64,000 nucleotides of DNA from Tetzosporium hominis (GTDB lineage: Bacteria; Bacillota; Bacilli; Bacillales_A; Planococcaceae), in the NCBI RefSeq assembly GCF_002265435.1, contig NZ_NOKQ01000187.1, positions 145,748 through 209,747 on the forward strand. Direction: 5' to 3'. The translations under genes and the position numbers were made by a program. The notes under the pieces were generated by a model. The model was not told the DNA's origin and made no database searches. It saw only the letters and a list, made by a program, of their open reading frames with translations. Numbering within the stretch: position 1 is the stretch's first letter; the number at the start of each line of letters is the position of its first letter. Below are positions 8,393-16,787 of this stretch, one piece after another.

Positions 8393-9385
8393 CTATAGTG
8401 AGATGAGATTATACATGGGCAGCATGAGAGATAGATACGCACTGATCACCATGGCACCAATGATTAAAAACAATACAGGCTGCGCCACTCCGACAAGCGC
8501 TACACTTCGTTTTTGCAGCCGTTCAATCGTAAATTCTTGATAAAGCCCTAACTCTTTAGCTACATAGCCATGAATTTCTCCATGCTCCGCATAACGAATC
8601 AAACTTTGTGGGACCCAGCCGCTTAGTCTAAGTGATTGGGAGAAGCTCTCTCCTCGTTCTAAATGCATGAGAATACTACGGCAGGCAAAGTGGACAGTCC
8701 TTGCGCGAGAACTTTGCAAATAAGACAGAGACTGAGATAGTGTGAAACCACTATCGAGTAACAGGCTGAGTTCACGGGAGATCCGGTATGCTGCACCAGC
8801 ATTTTGCAGCTGAGCGACTACGGGATACCCTCTCATATAAAAAAACCACCGATTCGATTTTGATTTCATCACAAAGACCACTCCTAAGCCAAGGACTGCT
8901 GTCCCTACACCGAGTGCCAATACTATATAAAAGGGCAAAGAAAAAATAAACGTCACTTTCCCTACAGCTTGAGGATTGGCTCGTTCTAGAACTGGTAGAA
9001 AAATCGGCAGGAAATAGATGCGAAAAGTAATGAACAGCACTGACATAAAAAGTAGTAATCCTAACGGATAACTCAGTGACTTGATTACTTCTTTCCGAAA
9101 TTGTTGTTGTTTTCTCATTTGCACACTTATATGCTCCAGAACTTTTGACAGCTGGCCATGAACCCCTGCAAACTGAATTGACTCTACGATTACCGCACTA
9201 AACCGTAAGTAACGGAATATCTCATCGATCTCATGACCTTCTTCAAACAAGTCATTCATGTGCTCTAGTTGGATGGCATCGCAATAAAACGGACCTAAGA
9301 TTCGAATGGAGTCCGTCGCAGAAATTCCTTCAGCCATTGATATTACAAGTTTTTCGAGGAACTCGGGCTGCTCATTCTTCTTCAT
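8393..9385 (-). CDS. comGB: Competence type II/IV secretion platform protein ComGB
   Basis: 330 aa. Two T2SSF (GspF) repeats flank the membrane core: hydrophobic segments near residues 98-120, 150-175 and at the C-terminus (VGVAQPVLFLIIGAMVISAYLSLMLPMYNLI). This polytopic protein anchors the ATPase ComGA and guides pseudopilin assembly. Its start overlaps the comGA stop by 4 bases. Length and order match B. subtilis ComGB. Confidence 0.94.
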   Translation of the reverse strand: MKKNEQPEFLEKLVISMAEGISATDSIRILGPFYCDAIQLEHMNDLFEEGHEIDEIFRYLRFSAVIVESIQFAGVHGQLSKVLEHISVQMRKQQQFRKEVIKSLSYPLGLLLFMSVLFITFRIYFLPIFLPVLERANPQAVGKVTFIFSLPFYIVLALGVGTAVLGLGVVFVMKSKSNRWFFYMRGYPVVAQLQNAGAAYRISRELSLLLDSGFTLSQSLSYLQSSRARTVHFACRSILMHLERGESFSQSLRLSGWVPQSLIRYAEHGEIHGYVAKELGLYQEFTIERLQKRSVALVGVAQPVLFLIIGAMVISAYLSLMLPMYNLISL

Positions 9386-10374
9386 CCTCGTATTGCTCGT
9401 TCGATTTGGTAGGCAAGCGTCAGGTCTTTTGGAAGAAACAACTTATTACCACTAGCCAAATCGCTTAAAAGCTCGCTGATCGTTTCAGATTCGACGATTT
9501 CATAGATAGCTCCTAATGACGGAGCATGCCCTTTTCGGACGAGTAGGCGTTGTGAGATATAGGCTTTTGAAACTTGGTCGATCTCATCTGCAGAAACCCC
9601 GAGGTCCAGCAAACGATAAATGGCACCTATCGCATCTTTTGCGTGAATTGTTGAAATCACAAGATGGCCTGTTAGTGCGGCCTCCACTGCAATCTTTGCA
9701 GTTTCTTGGTCACGAATTTCGCCAATTAAAATGACATCAGGTGAATGACGTAAAATCGCCCTTAATCCTGTAGCATAAGAAAGACCTGCTACTTCATTGA
9801 CTTGAACTTGTAGAAGGCAGTCTTGACTGATCTCTACAGGATCTTCAAGAGAGATGACATGCCTAGCGAGTTCCTGAGAACAGTATTTCGTAAGAGCATA
9901 CATCGTAGTGGATTTTCCCGAGCCGGTGGGACCCACGAGAAGAAGAAGCCCTTGTCTAGATGCGGCAAGTTCACGCAACTTCGCTGCCTGGTCAATCCGT
10001 AAACTAATTTCATCTAGTGGAACAACTAGATTGGGCTTTGCAATACGAAGAACAACACTTTCTCTTTTTGAGACGGAAATTAAAGTCGAGACGCGGAAAT
10101 GATAAGTCTCTGTTTGGATGGGTAAATGGAAGGCGCCACTCTGTGGGTTGCGCTTATTGGTTATATCAAGTGAAGATAAATACTTGAAGTAAGTGATCAT
10201 GCGATCACCAAATGCATGGGGTATGGAACCAGCATCAAACATCTGTTGCTGTCTCCTAAAAAAGACTTGATATTCTTTATCATGTGGAACTAGATGAACG
10301 TCAGATGCTTCAAAAACAATAGCTTTTTCAAGAAGCTCCCTACTTCTTTGTTCAATTGGATTCGATGTGTTCAC
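9382..10374 (-). CDS. comGA: Competence pilus assembly ATPase ComGA
   Basis: 330 aa from a GTG start at 10374, chosen over an upstream ATG because AAAGGAG lies at the correct distance. Walker A is GPTGSGKS at residues 148-155, and Walker B with the aspartate box is DVILIGEIRD (about 213-222), followed by a his box (ISTIHAKDA). This GspE-family hexameric ATPase powers the competence pseudopilus at the inner face of the membrane. It is first in the comGA-GG operon. In B. subtilis the operon needs ComK; I did not see a convincing pair of AAAA-N5-TTTT ComK boxes here. Confidence 0.96.
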   Translation of the reverse strand: MNTSNPIEQRSRELLEKAIVFEASDVHLVPHDKEYQVFFRRQQQMFDAGSIPHAFGDRMITYFKYLSSLDITNKRNPQSGAFHLPIQTETYHFRVSTLISVSKRESVVLRIAKPNLVVPLDEISLRIDQAAKLRELAASRQGLLLLVGPTGSGKSTTMYALTKYCSQELARHVISLEDPVEISQDCLLQVQVNEVAGLSYATGLRAILRHSPDVILIGEIRDQETAKIAVEAALTGHLVISTIHAKDAIGAIYRLLDLGVSADEIDQVSKAYISQRLLVRKGHAPSLGAIYEIVESETISELLSDLASGNKLFLPKDLTLAYQIERAIRG

Positions 10375-10427
10375 GGTCAACTCCTTTCTCCAGTACATTC
10401 TGTCATCGCCAAACAGAATGTATCTTC

Positions 10428-10455
10428 AGTATACCGGACAACATCGCTTTGTCTA
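10428..10455 (-). promoter_or_regulatory. Candidate comG promoter
   Basis: On the minus strand TAGACA (10450-10455) and TATACT (10428-10433) are separated by 16 bp and lie about 55 bases upstream of the comGA start. The match to sigma-A is good. How competence control acts on it is not visible. Confidence 0.55.
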
Positions 10456-10541
10456 GCATTATTTCAGAATTATCAGAATTTTAATAAGCTGCTAGAAGAT
10501 GTGACAACATCTTGTCATTGTCAAAACGAGGATAGATTCTG

Positions 10542-10571
10542 TTTACATTCGTTTGCTACATACATTATAAT
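10542..10571 (+). promoter_or_regulatory. Candidate yqgY promoter
   Basis: TTTACA (10542-10547), 18-bp spacer, TATAAT (10566-10571), followed by AAAAGGAGGG before the yqgY ATG. It is divergent from the comG promoter within a 240-base intergenic region that otherwise holds no gene. Confidence 0.65.
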
Positions 10572-10614
10572 AAGAGTGTGATTCGTCTGCCGTTAAAAGG
10601 AGGGACTCTTAATT

Positions 10615-10860
10615 ATGATGGGCAATATGTATAAAGTAATGGCTTTTTGGACAGGTATTTTCTCTGTCATGTTTTATCTAGGTGATATGGTACCCGCTTC
10701 ATTGATCATGTTAGCGAACACCGGTTTATTCCTTCTTCTTGGTTTCTTGAACTTATCTGAACGTATGTATATGTATATTTTCGGTGCGTACCTGATGTTC
10801 TTCTTTGCAGGATTTACGTACTATGCTTCATTTATTCATGTACCAGGAGCAGGTCACTAA
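10615..10860 (+). CDS. yqgY: DUF2626 family membrane protein YqgY
   Basis: 81 aa. Three hydrophobic segments fill almost the whole protein (about 7-25, 27-46, 50-72), with motifs FWTGIFSVMFYLGDM and ERMYMYIFGAYLMFFFAGFTYY. It matches the Bacillales DUF2626 family and its B. subtilis position between comGA and yqgX. Function unknown; it is an integral membrane protein by composition. A second Met lies at residue 2 and a third at residue 5; the SD AAAAGGAGGG favours one of the first two. Confidence 0.85.
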   Translation: MMGNMYKVMAFWTGIFSVMFYLGDMVPASLIMLANTGLFLLLGFLNLSERMYMYIFGAYLMFFFAGFTYYASFIHVPGAGH

Positions 10861-10865
10861 TCAAG

Positions 10866-10902
10866 AAAAACCAGATTCTCAATTTGAGGATCTGGTTTTT
10901 TG
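10866..10902 (+). terminator. yqgY terminator
   Basis: AACCAGATTCTC and GAGGATCTGGTT (about 10868-10896) form a hairpin followed by a run of T. It lies just after the yqgY stop codon. Confidence 0.9.
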
Positions 10903-10916
10903 ATGTTCTATTGTGT

Positions 10917-10994
10917 GTAGGGGAAGCGTTCCGCGGGCGCGGGCTGAGCCAAGGTCTCAGCTTCCGCTTTTAATCCCGCTGGAGTCACCCCTAC
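10917..10994. repeat. 78-bp intergenic repeat, copy 1
   Basis: GC-rich element bounded by GTAGGGG and CCCCTAC, containing internal complementary segments (GCTGAG and CTCAGC; GCGGGC and CCCGCT). A second copy at 54652-54729 differs at only one position (77 of 78 identical). Both sit just downstream of terminators, between genes. No ORF. It is most like a REP- or MITE-type element. Confidence 0.9.
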
Positions 10995-11057
10995 GCACTT
11001 TCCATTCCGTTTCATTCAGTTCATTTATGAAACTAGTCAAATTATATTCAAACTTCT

Positions 11058-11693
11058 TTAATTAAATCCGTTTAAAAATGGATTGCTGTCCATTTCATCG
11101 CCGATTGTAGTCTCAGGACCATGCCCGGAATAGACAATGGTTTCTTCAGGCAAGTCCAAAAGCTTACGTGTAATCGACTGCATCAAAGTCTGCAAATTTC
11201 CACCAGCAAGATCTGTGCGTCCAATACTTCCTTGGAACAAAACGTCTCCGCTCACAATGAAACCTTTGTCTTTAAAATAGTAGCTAACGCTTCCTGGAGA
11301 GTGACCTGGTGTCTCTAAAACTTCAAACGTGAATCCTTCCAATGTGAAGGTCCCTTCTGCAAGTTCTGTAACTTGTACATCCACTTGAATGTCAGGGAGC
11401 TCTGCATACTTACCTGAGCCGTTTAACATAGGATCCTGCAGCCATCTGAATTCTGCCTTGTGCAAGTAGACCGGTAAGTTGTATCGGTCTACTAGTGCTT
11501 GCAATGCTCCAATATGATCAAAATGGGCATGTGTTAAGAAAATTGCTATAGGCTTCACTGCTGACTGCTCAAGTGCTTGAATAATTTTAGAAGAATCATC
11601 ACTTGGATCTATGATAATCGCTTGTTGCCCAGAGCGAATGATGTAGCAGTTCGTTTGAATCGGACCTAATGGTAATCTGCGTATTGTTGTCAT
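11058..11693 (-). CDS. yqgX: Metallo-beta-lactamase fold hydrolase YqgX
   Basis: 211 aa from the ATG at 11693, chosen because AGAGGTG lies upstream; a longer frame begins 14 residues earlier. The metal motif THAHFDHIGA (about 54-63) is followed by HSPGSVSYYF and the SGDVLFQGSIGRTDL segment, as in glyoxalase II-like hydrolases. It probably binds two zinc or iron ions and hydrolyses a thioester or similar bond; the substrate of YqgX is not established, although a bacillithiol-linked glyoxalase II role is plausible. Synteny with B. subtilis yqgX is conserved. Confidence 0.9.
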   Translation of the reverse strand: MTTIRRLPLGPIQTNCYIIRSGQQAIIIDPSDDSSKIIQALEQSAVKPIAIFLTHAHFDHIGALQALVDRYNLPVYLHKAEFRWLQDPMLNGSGKYAELPDIQVDVQVTELAEGTFTLEGFTFEVLETPGHSPGSVSYYFKDKGFIVSGDVLFQGSIGRTDLAGGNLQTLMQSITRKLLDLPEETIVYSGHGPETTIGDEMDSNPFLNGFN

Positions 11694-11837
11694 TTCTTTC
11701 ACCTCTTCTGTTAGTGTAACGCAACGTTCAAACAAATGTCATGAATCCTACTCGACAAATGTTCAAGAACAACGTAAAATAAAAGAGAAATATTTGTTTA
11801 CGACATTCATTTTCTGATGTCGAAAGGAGTGTCATCT

Positions 11838-12014
11838 ATGAACTTATTAATCGTTATTTTTGGTTTGGTAACACTTTTAGCAGTAGTAGGAACTTACCAA
11901 GCGTTCAAAGAAAGAAATTTCTTAGCTGTGTTCTTCAATGTTGCAACTGCACTAGTGTTCGGATTTTTCTCAGTGGCTACGGTTATTACTCAAGGATATC
12001 CGCCAGTAAACTAA
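11838..12014 (+). CDS. yqgW: DUF2759 family small membrane protein YqgW
   Basis: 58 aa from an ATG with AAAGGAG upstream. Two hydrophobic segments (about 2-20 and 30-50) give a small integral membrane protein. It matches Bacillales DUF2759 and the yqgW position next to yqgX. Function unknown. A hairpin CGACAT (11801-11806) / ATGTCG (11817-11822) lies directly before the ribosome binding site and could affect translation. Confidence 0.8.
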   Translation: MNLLIVIFGLVTLLAVVGTYQAFKERNFLAVFFNVATALVFGFFSVATVITQGYPPVN

Positions 12015-12031
12015 TCCATTCGTATCAGAAA

Positions 12032-12059
12032 GAGACTTCCTTCGTGGAAGTCTTTTTTT
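12032..12059 (+). terminator. yqgW terminator
   Basis: GACTTCC TTCG TGGAAGTC hairpin (12033-12051) followed by eight T. Confidence 0.92.
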
Positions 12060-12061
12060 GT

Positions 12062-12102
12062 ACAAAAAAATCCCTTCGCTGTGATAGCCGAAGGAATTTT
12101 GT
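12062..12102 (-). terminator. Terminator of the LTA synthase gene
   Basis: On the minus strand TTCCTTCGGC...GCGAAGGGA folds into a hairpin followed by a long U run (plus-strand A run at about 12062-12069). It begins right after the stop codon of the gene at 12103. Confidence 0.88.
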
Positions 12103-13998
12103 TTATTCGTTTGTAGTTCCTTCTTCAATAAGCAGCTGACCCGTTTCTCGGTTATAGAAACGAAGTAAATCGCCGTTAATCAACTGATCCGAATAGCTCA
12201 ACTCCTGATTCGCAGCATCTGCATCTTCTTGACAGTTAGCCATTTCAATTTCTACACCTGTCTTAGCGTCATAACATGTGTTTTTCGTGAAAACAAAATC
12301 CTCTGTTACGAAACCACCGTCACGGAACACCACTTTTTGTTCGCGGTCTTCTGCAAATAAATCGGTACCTAATTGAATATCTTTTGAAGTTTCAATGCCC
12401 GCCATATGAAGAATCGTAGGTCGTAAATCAATTTGTCCTGCAATATCTGTGCGTTCCCCGCCGAGTCCACTATCTGGAATGTGAATGAATAGAGGCACTT
12501 CTTGAAGTCCTTGAGACACATACGGTGTCACTTCTTCGCCAAGATATTGAGACATCGCTTTATTATGGTTTTCTGAAATACCATAATGATCCCCGTACAT
12601 AATAATAATGGAATCTTCATAAAGTCCTTCTGCTTTCAGTTGATCAAATAGCACTCGAAGAGATTCATCCATGTAACGAACTGTTTGGAAATAACGGTTC
12701 AATGTACCAGAATTTGAATCGTATTCTGGAATCATCTTGTCTTCTTCATCTAAAGTGAATGGATAGTGATTCGTTAATGTGATCATCCGTGTATAGAAAG
12801 GCTGCGGAATATCTTTCATCAACTGAACAGATTGTTCAAAGAACGGAATATCTTTCAATCCCCAGTTAACAGCTTGGCCTTCTTCTACAGTATAACTTTC
12901 GATATCAAAGAACTTTTCTACATTTAAAGATTTGTACATCATGTCTCGGTTCCAAAAGCTCTTATTGTTGGCATGCATTACAGATGTATGGTAGCCATTT
13001 TCTCCTAAGCGTTCAGAAAGAGAATTATACGTATTTCCACCATGAGTAAAGAATACCGCTCCTCCACCGAGTGGATACAATGAGTTTTCTACAATAAACT
13101 CTGAATCGGATGTTTTCCCGAGACCTGTTTGATGATAGAAATTAGAGAAATACATCGTATCTTTGTCTTGAGTTAATTCATTTAAGAAAGGTGTAATAAC
13201 TTCACCATTCATGTCTTCATTAATTACGAAGTTTTGTAGCGATTCCATGGAAACCACGATAATGTTTTTATCCTTGGCAATCCCTTCTAGAGGTGATTGG
13301 TTTTCCACGTGGTTAGCACGAACATAGTTGTTTACTTCAACTAGTTCACTGCCATCGGCAAATGCGCGTTGTGCTTGTGATTTAGATTGAACATAAGCGT
13401 CATAAATATGGTAGTTATATGTTCCAATATTTTTAACTAGCATTTCACGGTCAAAACTGCGTGTAAGAAGTTGCGGTCTTTCAATTTCAGCAAGACCTAA
13501 GTTCAAGAAAAAAATGGCTGACGCAAACACGTAATATGCTTTACGGTGAATCTTCTTTGCTTGCTGTTCAACAGGTTGTTTCGCAATTTTACGAGCTAAG
13601 ATGAATAGCAAGATCACATCGGCAAAATAGAAGATGTCAGTGAAGTAAATGCTTGAAAAAGCCGATCCACCTAAATCTCCAAAGTTGCTTGTTTGGAATA
13701 ATACAGGTAATGTGATGAAATCCGTAAAGAAGCGATAGAACACAACGTTTGCATACAAAACAATCGAAAGAATAGTAGCTCCCGTTAAAATAAAGCGTCT
13801 TTGCGTCTTTTCTTTAGAAAAGAATAAAGAGATTCCGAAGAAAAGCAAAATGAAGCTTAACGGATTGATTAATAAGATGATATGCTGCATGATGTTTTCT
13901 AGTTTCAGGTCAAAACTTATATGATAAACAACAAATGTTTTTAACCATGTCAATACTATTGCAGCAAATAGTAAAGAATGTGCGGACCATTTTTTCAT
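12103..13998 (-). CDS. yqgS: Lipoteichoic acid synthase family protein (YqgS-like)
   Basis: 631 aa, normal length. Five transmembrane helices (about 7-25, 38-60, 70-92, 120-137, 153-172) precede an extracellular sulfatase-type domain. Glu252 lies in VVSMESLQNF and Thr296 (GLGKTSDSEF) is the expected nucleophile; MYGDHYG supplies later metal ligands. The family transfers glycerol-phosphate from phosphatidylglycerol to the growing lipoteichoic acid chain at the outer membrane face. Position next to yqgQ, yqgW and yqgX points to the YqgS paralogue, but the organism might use it as the main LtaS; this cannot be decided here. Confidence 0.9.
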   Translation of the reverse strand: MKKWSAHSLLFAAIVLTWLKTFVVYHISFDLKLENIMQHIILLINPLSFILLFFGISLFFSKEKTQRRFILTGATILSIVLYANVVFYRFFTDFITLPVLFQTSNFGDLGGSAFSSIYFTDIFYFADVILLFILARKIAKQPVEQQAKKIHRKAYYVFASAIFFLNLGLAEIERPQLLTRSFDREMLVKNIGTYNYHIYDAYVQSKSQAQRAFADGSELVEVNNYVRANHVENQSPLEGIAKDKNIIVVSMESLQNFVINEDMNGEVITPFLNELTQDKDTMYFSNFYHQTGLGKTSDSEFIVENSLYPLGGGAVFFTHGGNTYNSLSERLGENGYHTSVMHANNKSFWNRDMMYKSLNVEKFFDIESYTVEEGQAVNWGLKDIPFFEQSVQLMKDIPQPFYTRMITLTNHYPFTLDEEDKMIPEYDSNSGTLNRYFQTVRYMDESLRVLFDQLKAEGLYEDSIIIMYGDHYGISENHNKAMSQYLGEEVTPYVSQGLQEVPLFIHIPDSGLGGERTDIAGQIDLRPTILHMAGIETSKDIQLGTDLFAEDREQKVVFRDGGFVTEDFVFTKNTCYDAKTGVEIEMANCQEDADAANQELSYSDQLINGDLLRFYNRETGQLLIEEGTTNE

Positions 13999-14161
13999 GG
14001 TCTACCCCTCCTTTAAATAAGTGAACAAATTTAATAAAGTTCATAAAATCTATAGATAACATAAACATAATACCCTCTATTAGACGGAATTATGCTTGAT
14101 AAGTTTCATTTTTTATAAATTCACGCCAAAAGACTTACTAAATTGTAAAGCCATCGTGAAT

Positions 14162-14353
14162 TTAGCTCTGTTCTGAGCGACGTTTTCTAACAAGTACTTT
14201 AGCTTTTAAGTAGTCTTCAGTAGCAAGCAAGCCTGATTGATGTAACTCATCTAACTCAAATTCCATAAGATCACAATCGGATTTGATATCTTTCGTATAG
14301 ACATAAGTACCAAACTTCTTTAAAAGTTGCTGTACATCATAAAAACTATTCAT
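14162..14353 (-). CDS. yqgQ: YqgQ family protein (DUF910)
   Basis: 63 aa, typical for YqgQ. The sequence has the family pattern YDVQQLLKKFGTYVYTKD followed by LMEFELDELHQSGLL and a basic C-terminus. Structural work on the family shows a small helical bundle that may bind nucleic acid; the function is not established. It follows the 5-formyl-THF cyclo-ligase gene by 6 bases and probably shares its transcript. No good SD is seen, so coupling is likely. The 163 bases between it and the LTA synthase gene contain nothing recognisable beyond that gene's ribosome binding site. Confidence 0.88.
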   Translation of the reverse strand: MNSFYDVQQLLKKFGTYVYTKDIKSDCDLMEFELDELHQSGLLATEDYLKAKVLVRKRRSEQS

Positions 14354-14359
14354 GCTTTG

Positions 14360-14923
14360 TTATTCCCCACTCTTTATAATGTTCTGTTCTGTAATCAAAT
14401 ACTGGACAGCTACATCGTGTTGTTCAATAGGCAGTTGTTCTTCCAGTTGAAGGCTGGCTAGTAGAGAACAAGTCACACCTGAATAATCTTCTAAATAGCG
14501 GTCATAAAAACCGCCTCCAAAACCGATACGATACCCACTGAAAGTAAATACAACACCCGGAACAATGATGCAGTCTATTTCTGATTTAGCCACAGATTCA
14601 CAACTTGATACTTTAGGTTCTAGAATCCCTTTATAACCTGGCTCAATATCAGACCAAGAGTTTATTTTATAAAATTGCATTTGCTTTGTTGACCCATCAC
14701 TTTTTGGAACACAAACGGTCTTTTCTTGTTGCCAAAAATGTTTTATAAGTAGTGAAGTGTCGACTTCAGGAAATCGGGAAAGTGTCACGGCAATCGTCTT
14801 GAATGGATGGCTATCTAGAAATTTCACAGCGTTCGTAACTATCTGCTTACTTAGTTCTCGGTGCTCCTGCTCTCCTAAATCGTTCATCTGGTTCAAAACC
14901 GCATTTCTCAATTCACGTTTCAT
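14360..14923 (-). CDS. yqgN: 5-formyltetrahydrofolate cyclo-ligase
   Basis: 187 aa from an ATG at 14923 with GAGGAGCGA upstream; nine extra residues are possible from an earlier codon. The C-terminal motif GYRIGFGGGFYDRYL is the ATP- and folate-binding signature of this family, and PGVVFTFSG precedes it. It converts 5-formyl-THF to 5,10-methenyl-THF using ATP. The N-terminal basic residues (KRELRNAVL) fit the usual phosphate-binding start. Confidence 0.92.
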   Translation of the reverse strand: MKRELRNAVLNQMNDLGEQEHRELSKQIVTNAVKFLDSHPFKTIAVTLSRFPEVDTSLLIKHFWQQEKTVCVPKSDGSTKQMQFYKINSWSDIEPGYKGILEPKVSSCESVAKSEIDCIIVPGVVFTFSGYRIGFGGGFYDRYLEDYSGVTCSLLASLQLEEQLPIEQHDVAVQYLITEQNIIKSGE

Positions 14924-14993
14924 CTCACTCGCTCCTCTCACGAAGAACACCCATCTGAGAATTCAGATGAGTGGCCCGGGTTCAACTGTTTTT

Positions 14994-15031
14994 AAGAAAA
15001 AAACCAAAATCCGAGCGGGGATTTTGGTTGA
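14994..15031 (-). terminator. rpmG terminator
   Basis: On the minus strand AACCAAAATCC and GGATTTTGGTT form a hairpin followed by seven U (plus-strand A run about 14997-15003). Confidence 0.92.
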
Positions 15032-15038
15032 TCAGTTA

Positions 15039-15188
15039 TTATTTCGTTTCACGGTGAAGAGTCATTTTCTTTTCACGAGAGCAATATTTTTTAAGCTCCA
15101 AACGCTCTGGATTGTTACGTTTGTTCTTTTTAGAAATATAGTTACGCTCTCCACAATCTGTGCATGCAAGAGTAATATTAACGCGCAT
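15039..15188 (-). CDS. rpmG: Large ribosomal subunit protein bL33
   Basis: 49 aa, complete, with GGGAGGG before the ATG. It has the family pattern [19 protein letters not shown] followed by [11 protein letters not shown] and LHRETK. Three cysteines are present (Cys9, Cys12, Cys36), and the place of the fourth zinc ligand is taken by Glu39 in KYCSREKK. This puts it between the full zinc-ribbon (C+) and the cysteine-free (C-) types. Such three-cysteine L33 proteins occur in other Firmicutes. Confidence 0.96.
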   Translation of the reverse strand: MRVNITLACTDCGERNYISKKNKRNNPERLELKKYCSREKKMTLHRETK

Positions 15189-15298
15189 TGTAGTCCCTCC
15201 CACTATATAAGGATGTTTAAAATCATTTTGAGCTGATTTATACGACTTTCCTATTATATCATACTGACTAAAAAAATCTAGTCATTTCTCAAAAAGAT

Positions 15299-15955
15299 TT
15301 AGTTCAAGTCTACATGTTTTCCATTACGCAAGTATAATAATTGCTCTGCCATATTTGTTGCATGGTCTGCTGAACGCTCTAAATAGCGACAGATAAATGC
15401 TAACTGAGTAATTTGTGGTAGTTGTTCAGGTTGCTCAACTCCCGATCCAAGTAAATCACGTATCAACTGACCGTACATCGTATCGATTTCATCATCGAGT
15501 TTCGCAATATGTTGCGCTTGTTCTACATCTTCCGCCACAAATGCATCCAAAGTTAAACGTAAAATGGATACGACTTTGTCTTTCATTTGCTGAATCATCG
15601 GCAACTGCTTTAAATGCTGCTGTGAGCCGATGCGTTCTGTCTCTTTTGCAATATTTACTGCGTAATCTCCAACGCGCTCCATATCTCCAGCAATCTTCAC
15701 TAGAACCATTAAACGACGCAAATCTGTAGCAACTGGCTGTTGGCGAGCGATTGTCAGTATTACTGCATCGTTAATTTCTTCTTCAAGCTTATTGATTTCC
15801 ACATCTTTTTCTTTGATTTCGTTAGCTAATGTAACATCGTGATCTGCTAAAGCATCAACTGAATCACTTAATCGCTGAATCGACAACTGACTCATATGAA
15901 TCAACTTATCGTGTAAACTTTTTAATTCCTTATCGAACAATTCTCTCATTACCAC
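15299..15955 (-). CDS. phoU: Phosphate signalling protein PhoU
   Basis: 218 aa, full length. Two PhoU three-helix repeats: MERVGDYAVNIAKETERI (about 92-109) and LERSADHATNMAEQLLYL (about 192-209), each with the metal-binding ExxxD pattern. It links the PstSCAB transporter to the PhoR sensor in many bacteria. It is last in the operon pstS-pstC-pstA-pstB-phoU. A GTG at 15955 fits the AAGGGGGAT ribosome site; an ATG two codons later is the alternative. Confidence 0.93.
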   Translation of the reverse strand: MVMRELFDKELKSLHDKLIHMSQLSIQRLSDSVDALADHDVTLANEIKEKDVEINKLEEEINDAVILTIARQQPVATDLRRLMVLVKIAGDMERVGDYAVNIAKETERIGSQQHLKQLPMIQQMKDKVVSILRLTLDAFVAEDVEQAQHIAKLDDEIDTMYGQLIRDLLGSGVEQPEQLPQITQLAFICRYLERSADHATNMAEQLLYLRNGKHVDLN

Positions 15956-15967
15956 TACAAATCCCCC

Positions 15968-16762
15968 TTAACCGAATCTTCCTGAAATATAATCTTCTGT
16001 ACGCTGGTCAGATGGATTCGAGAAGATGACATTTGTCTCGTCATACTCGACTACCTCTCCATTCAAGAAGAATGCCGTCTTGTCTGAAATACGTCCAGCC
16101 TGTTGCATGTTATGCGTTACGATGATGATCGAGTAATCTTTCTTTAACTCCTGAACCAGCTCTTCCACTTTTAATGTACTGATTGGATCAAGCGCAGATG
16201 TAGGCTCATCCATTAAAATGACATCTGGCTCGATAGCAAGAGCACGTGCGATACAAATACGTTGTTGCTGACCACCCGAGAGGCTATAAGCATTTGTAGT
16301 AAGACGGTCTTTGACTTCATCCCAAATAGCTGCTCCACGTAAACTCTTCTCAACGATTTCATCTAAGATTTTTTTGTTTTTTATACCGTGGATTCGTGGT
16401 CCGTAAGCAATATTGTCGTAAATGGATTTTGGGAACGGGTTTGGTTTTTGGAACACCATCCCAACTTTCGTACGCAATTCTTCAACAGAGTAGTCTTTCT
16501 CAAAGATGTTTCTTCCACGATAAGCAATTTCACCTGAAGTTTTTACGCCCGGTGTCAACTCCACCATGCGGTTCAATGTTTTAATATACGTAGATTTCCC
16601 ACAGCCTGAAGGACCAATGATAGCTGTCACTTCATTTTCGTAAATTGGAAGATCAATATTTTTTAATGCATGGTTTGATCCGTACCACAGATTTAACCCT
16701 TTTGTATCGTAAACAATAGATGATGATTTTGGTTGAACGTTTGTTTCTGCTTGTTGTAGCAT
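15968..16762 (-). CDS. pstB: Phosphate ABC transporter ATP-binding protein PstB
   Basis: 264 aa, full length. Walker [10 protein letters not shown] begins at Gly50, the signature is [18 protein letters not shown], and Walker B is [12 protein letters not shown]. It hydrolyses ATP to drive PstCA-mediated phosphate import. Only 25 bases separate it from pstA and 12 from phoU, in one operon under Pho control. The substrate class is set by neighbours and by the typical PstB motif [19 protein letters not shown]. Confidence 0.96.
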   Translation of the reverse strand: MLQQAETNVQPKSSSIVYDTKGLNLWYGSNHALKNIDLPIYENEVTAIIGPSGCGKSTYIKTLNRMVELTPGVKTSGEIAYRGRNIFEKDYSVEELRTKVGMVFQKPNPFPKSIYDNIAYGPRIHGIKNKKILDEIVEKSLRGAAIWDEVKDRLTTNAYSLSGGQQQRICIARALAIEPDVILMDEPTSALDPISTLKVEELVQELKKDYSIIIVTHNMQQAGRISDKTAFFLNGEVVEYDETNVIFSNPSDQRTEDYISGRFG

Positions 16763-16787
16763 GTAAGTCTCCCCTTTTCCAAGGCGC

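Noticed and set aside
10400..10600. ComK boxes in front of comGA
   Set aside because: AT-rich stretches were examined but no pair of AAAA-N5-TTTT half sites with correct spacing was found.
12062..12102. Possible small RNA between yqgW and the LTA synthase gene
   Set aside because: The structure is explained by two back-to-back terminators of convergent genes.
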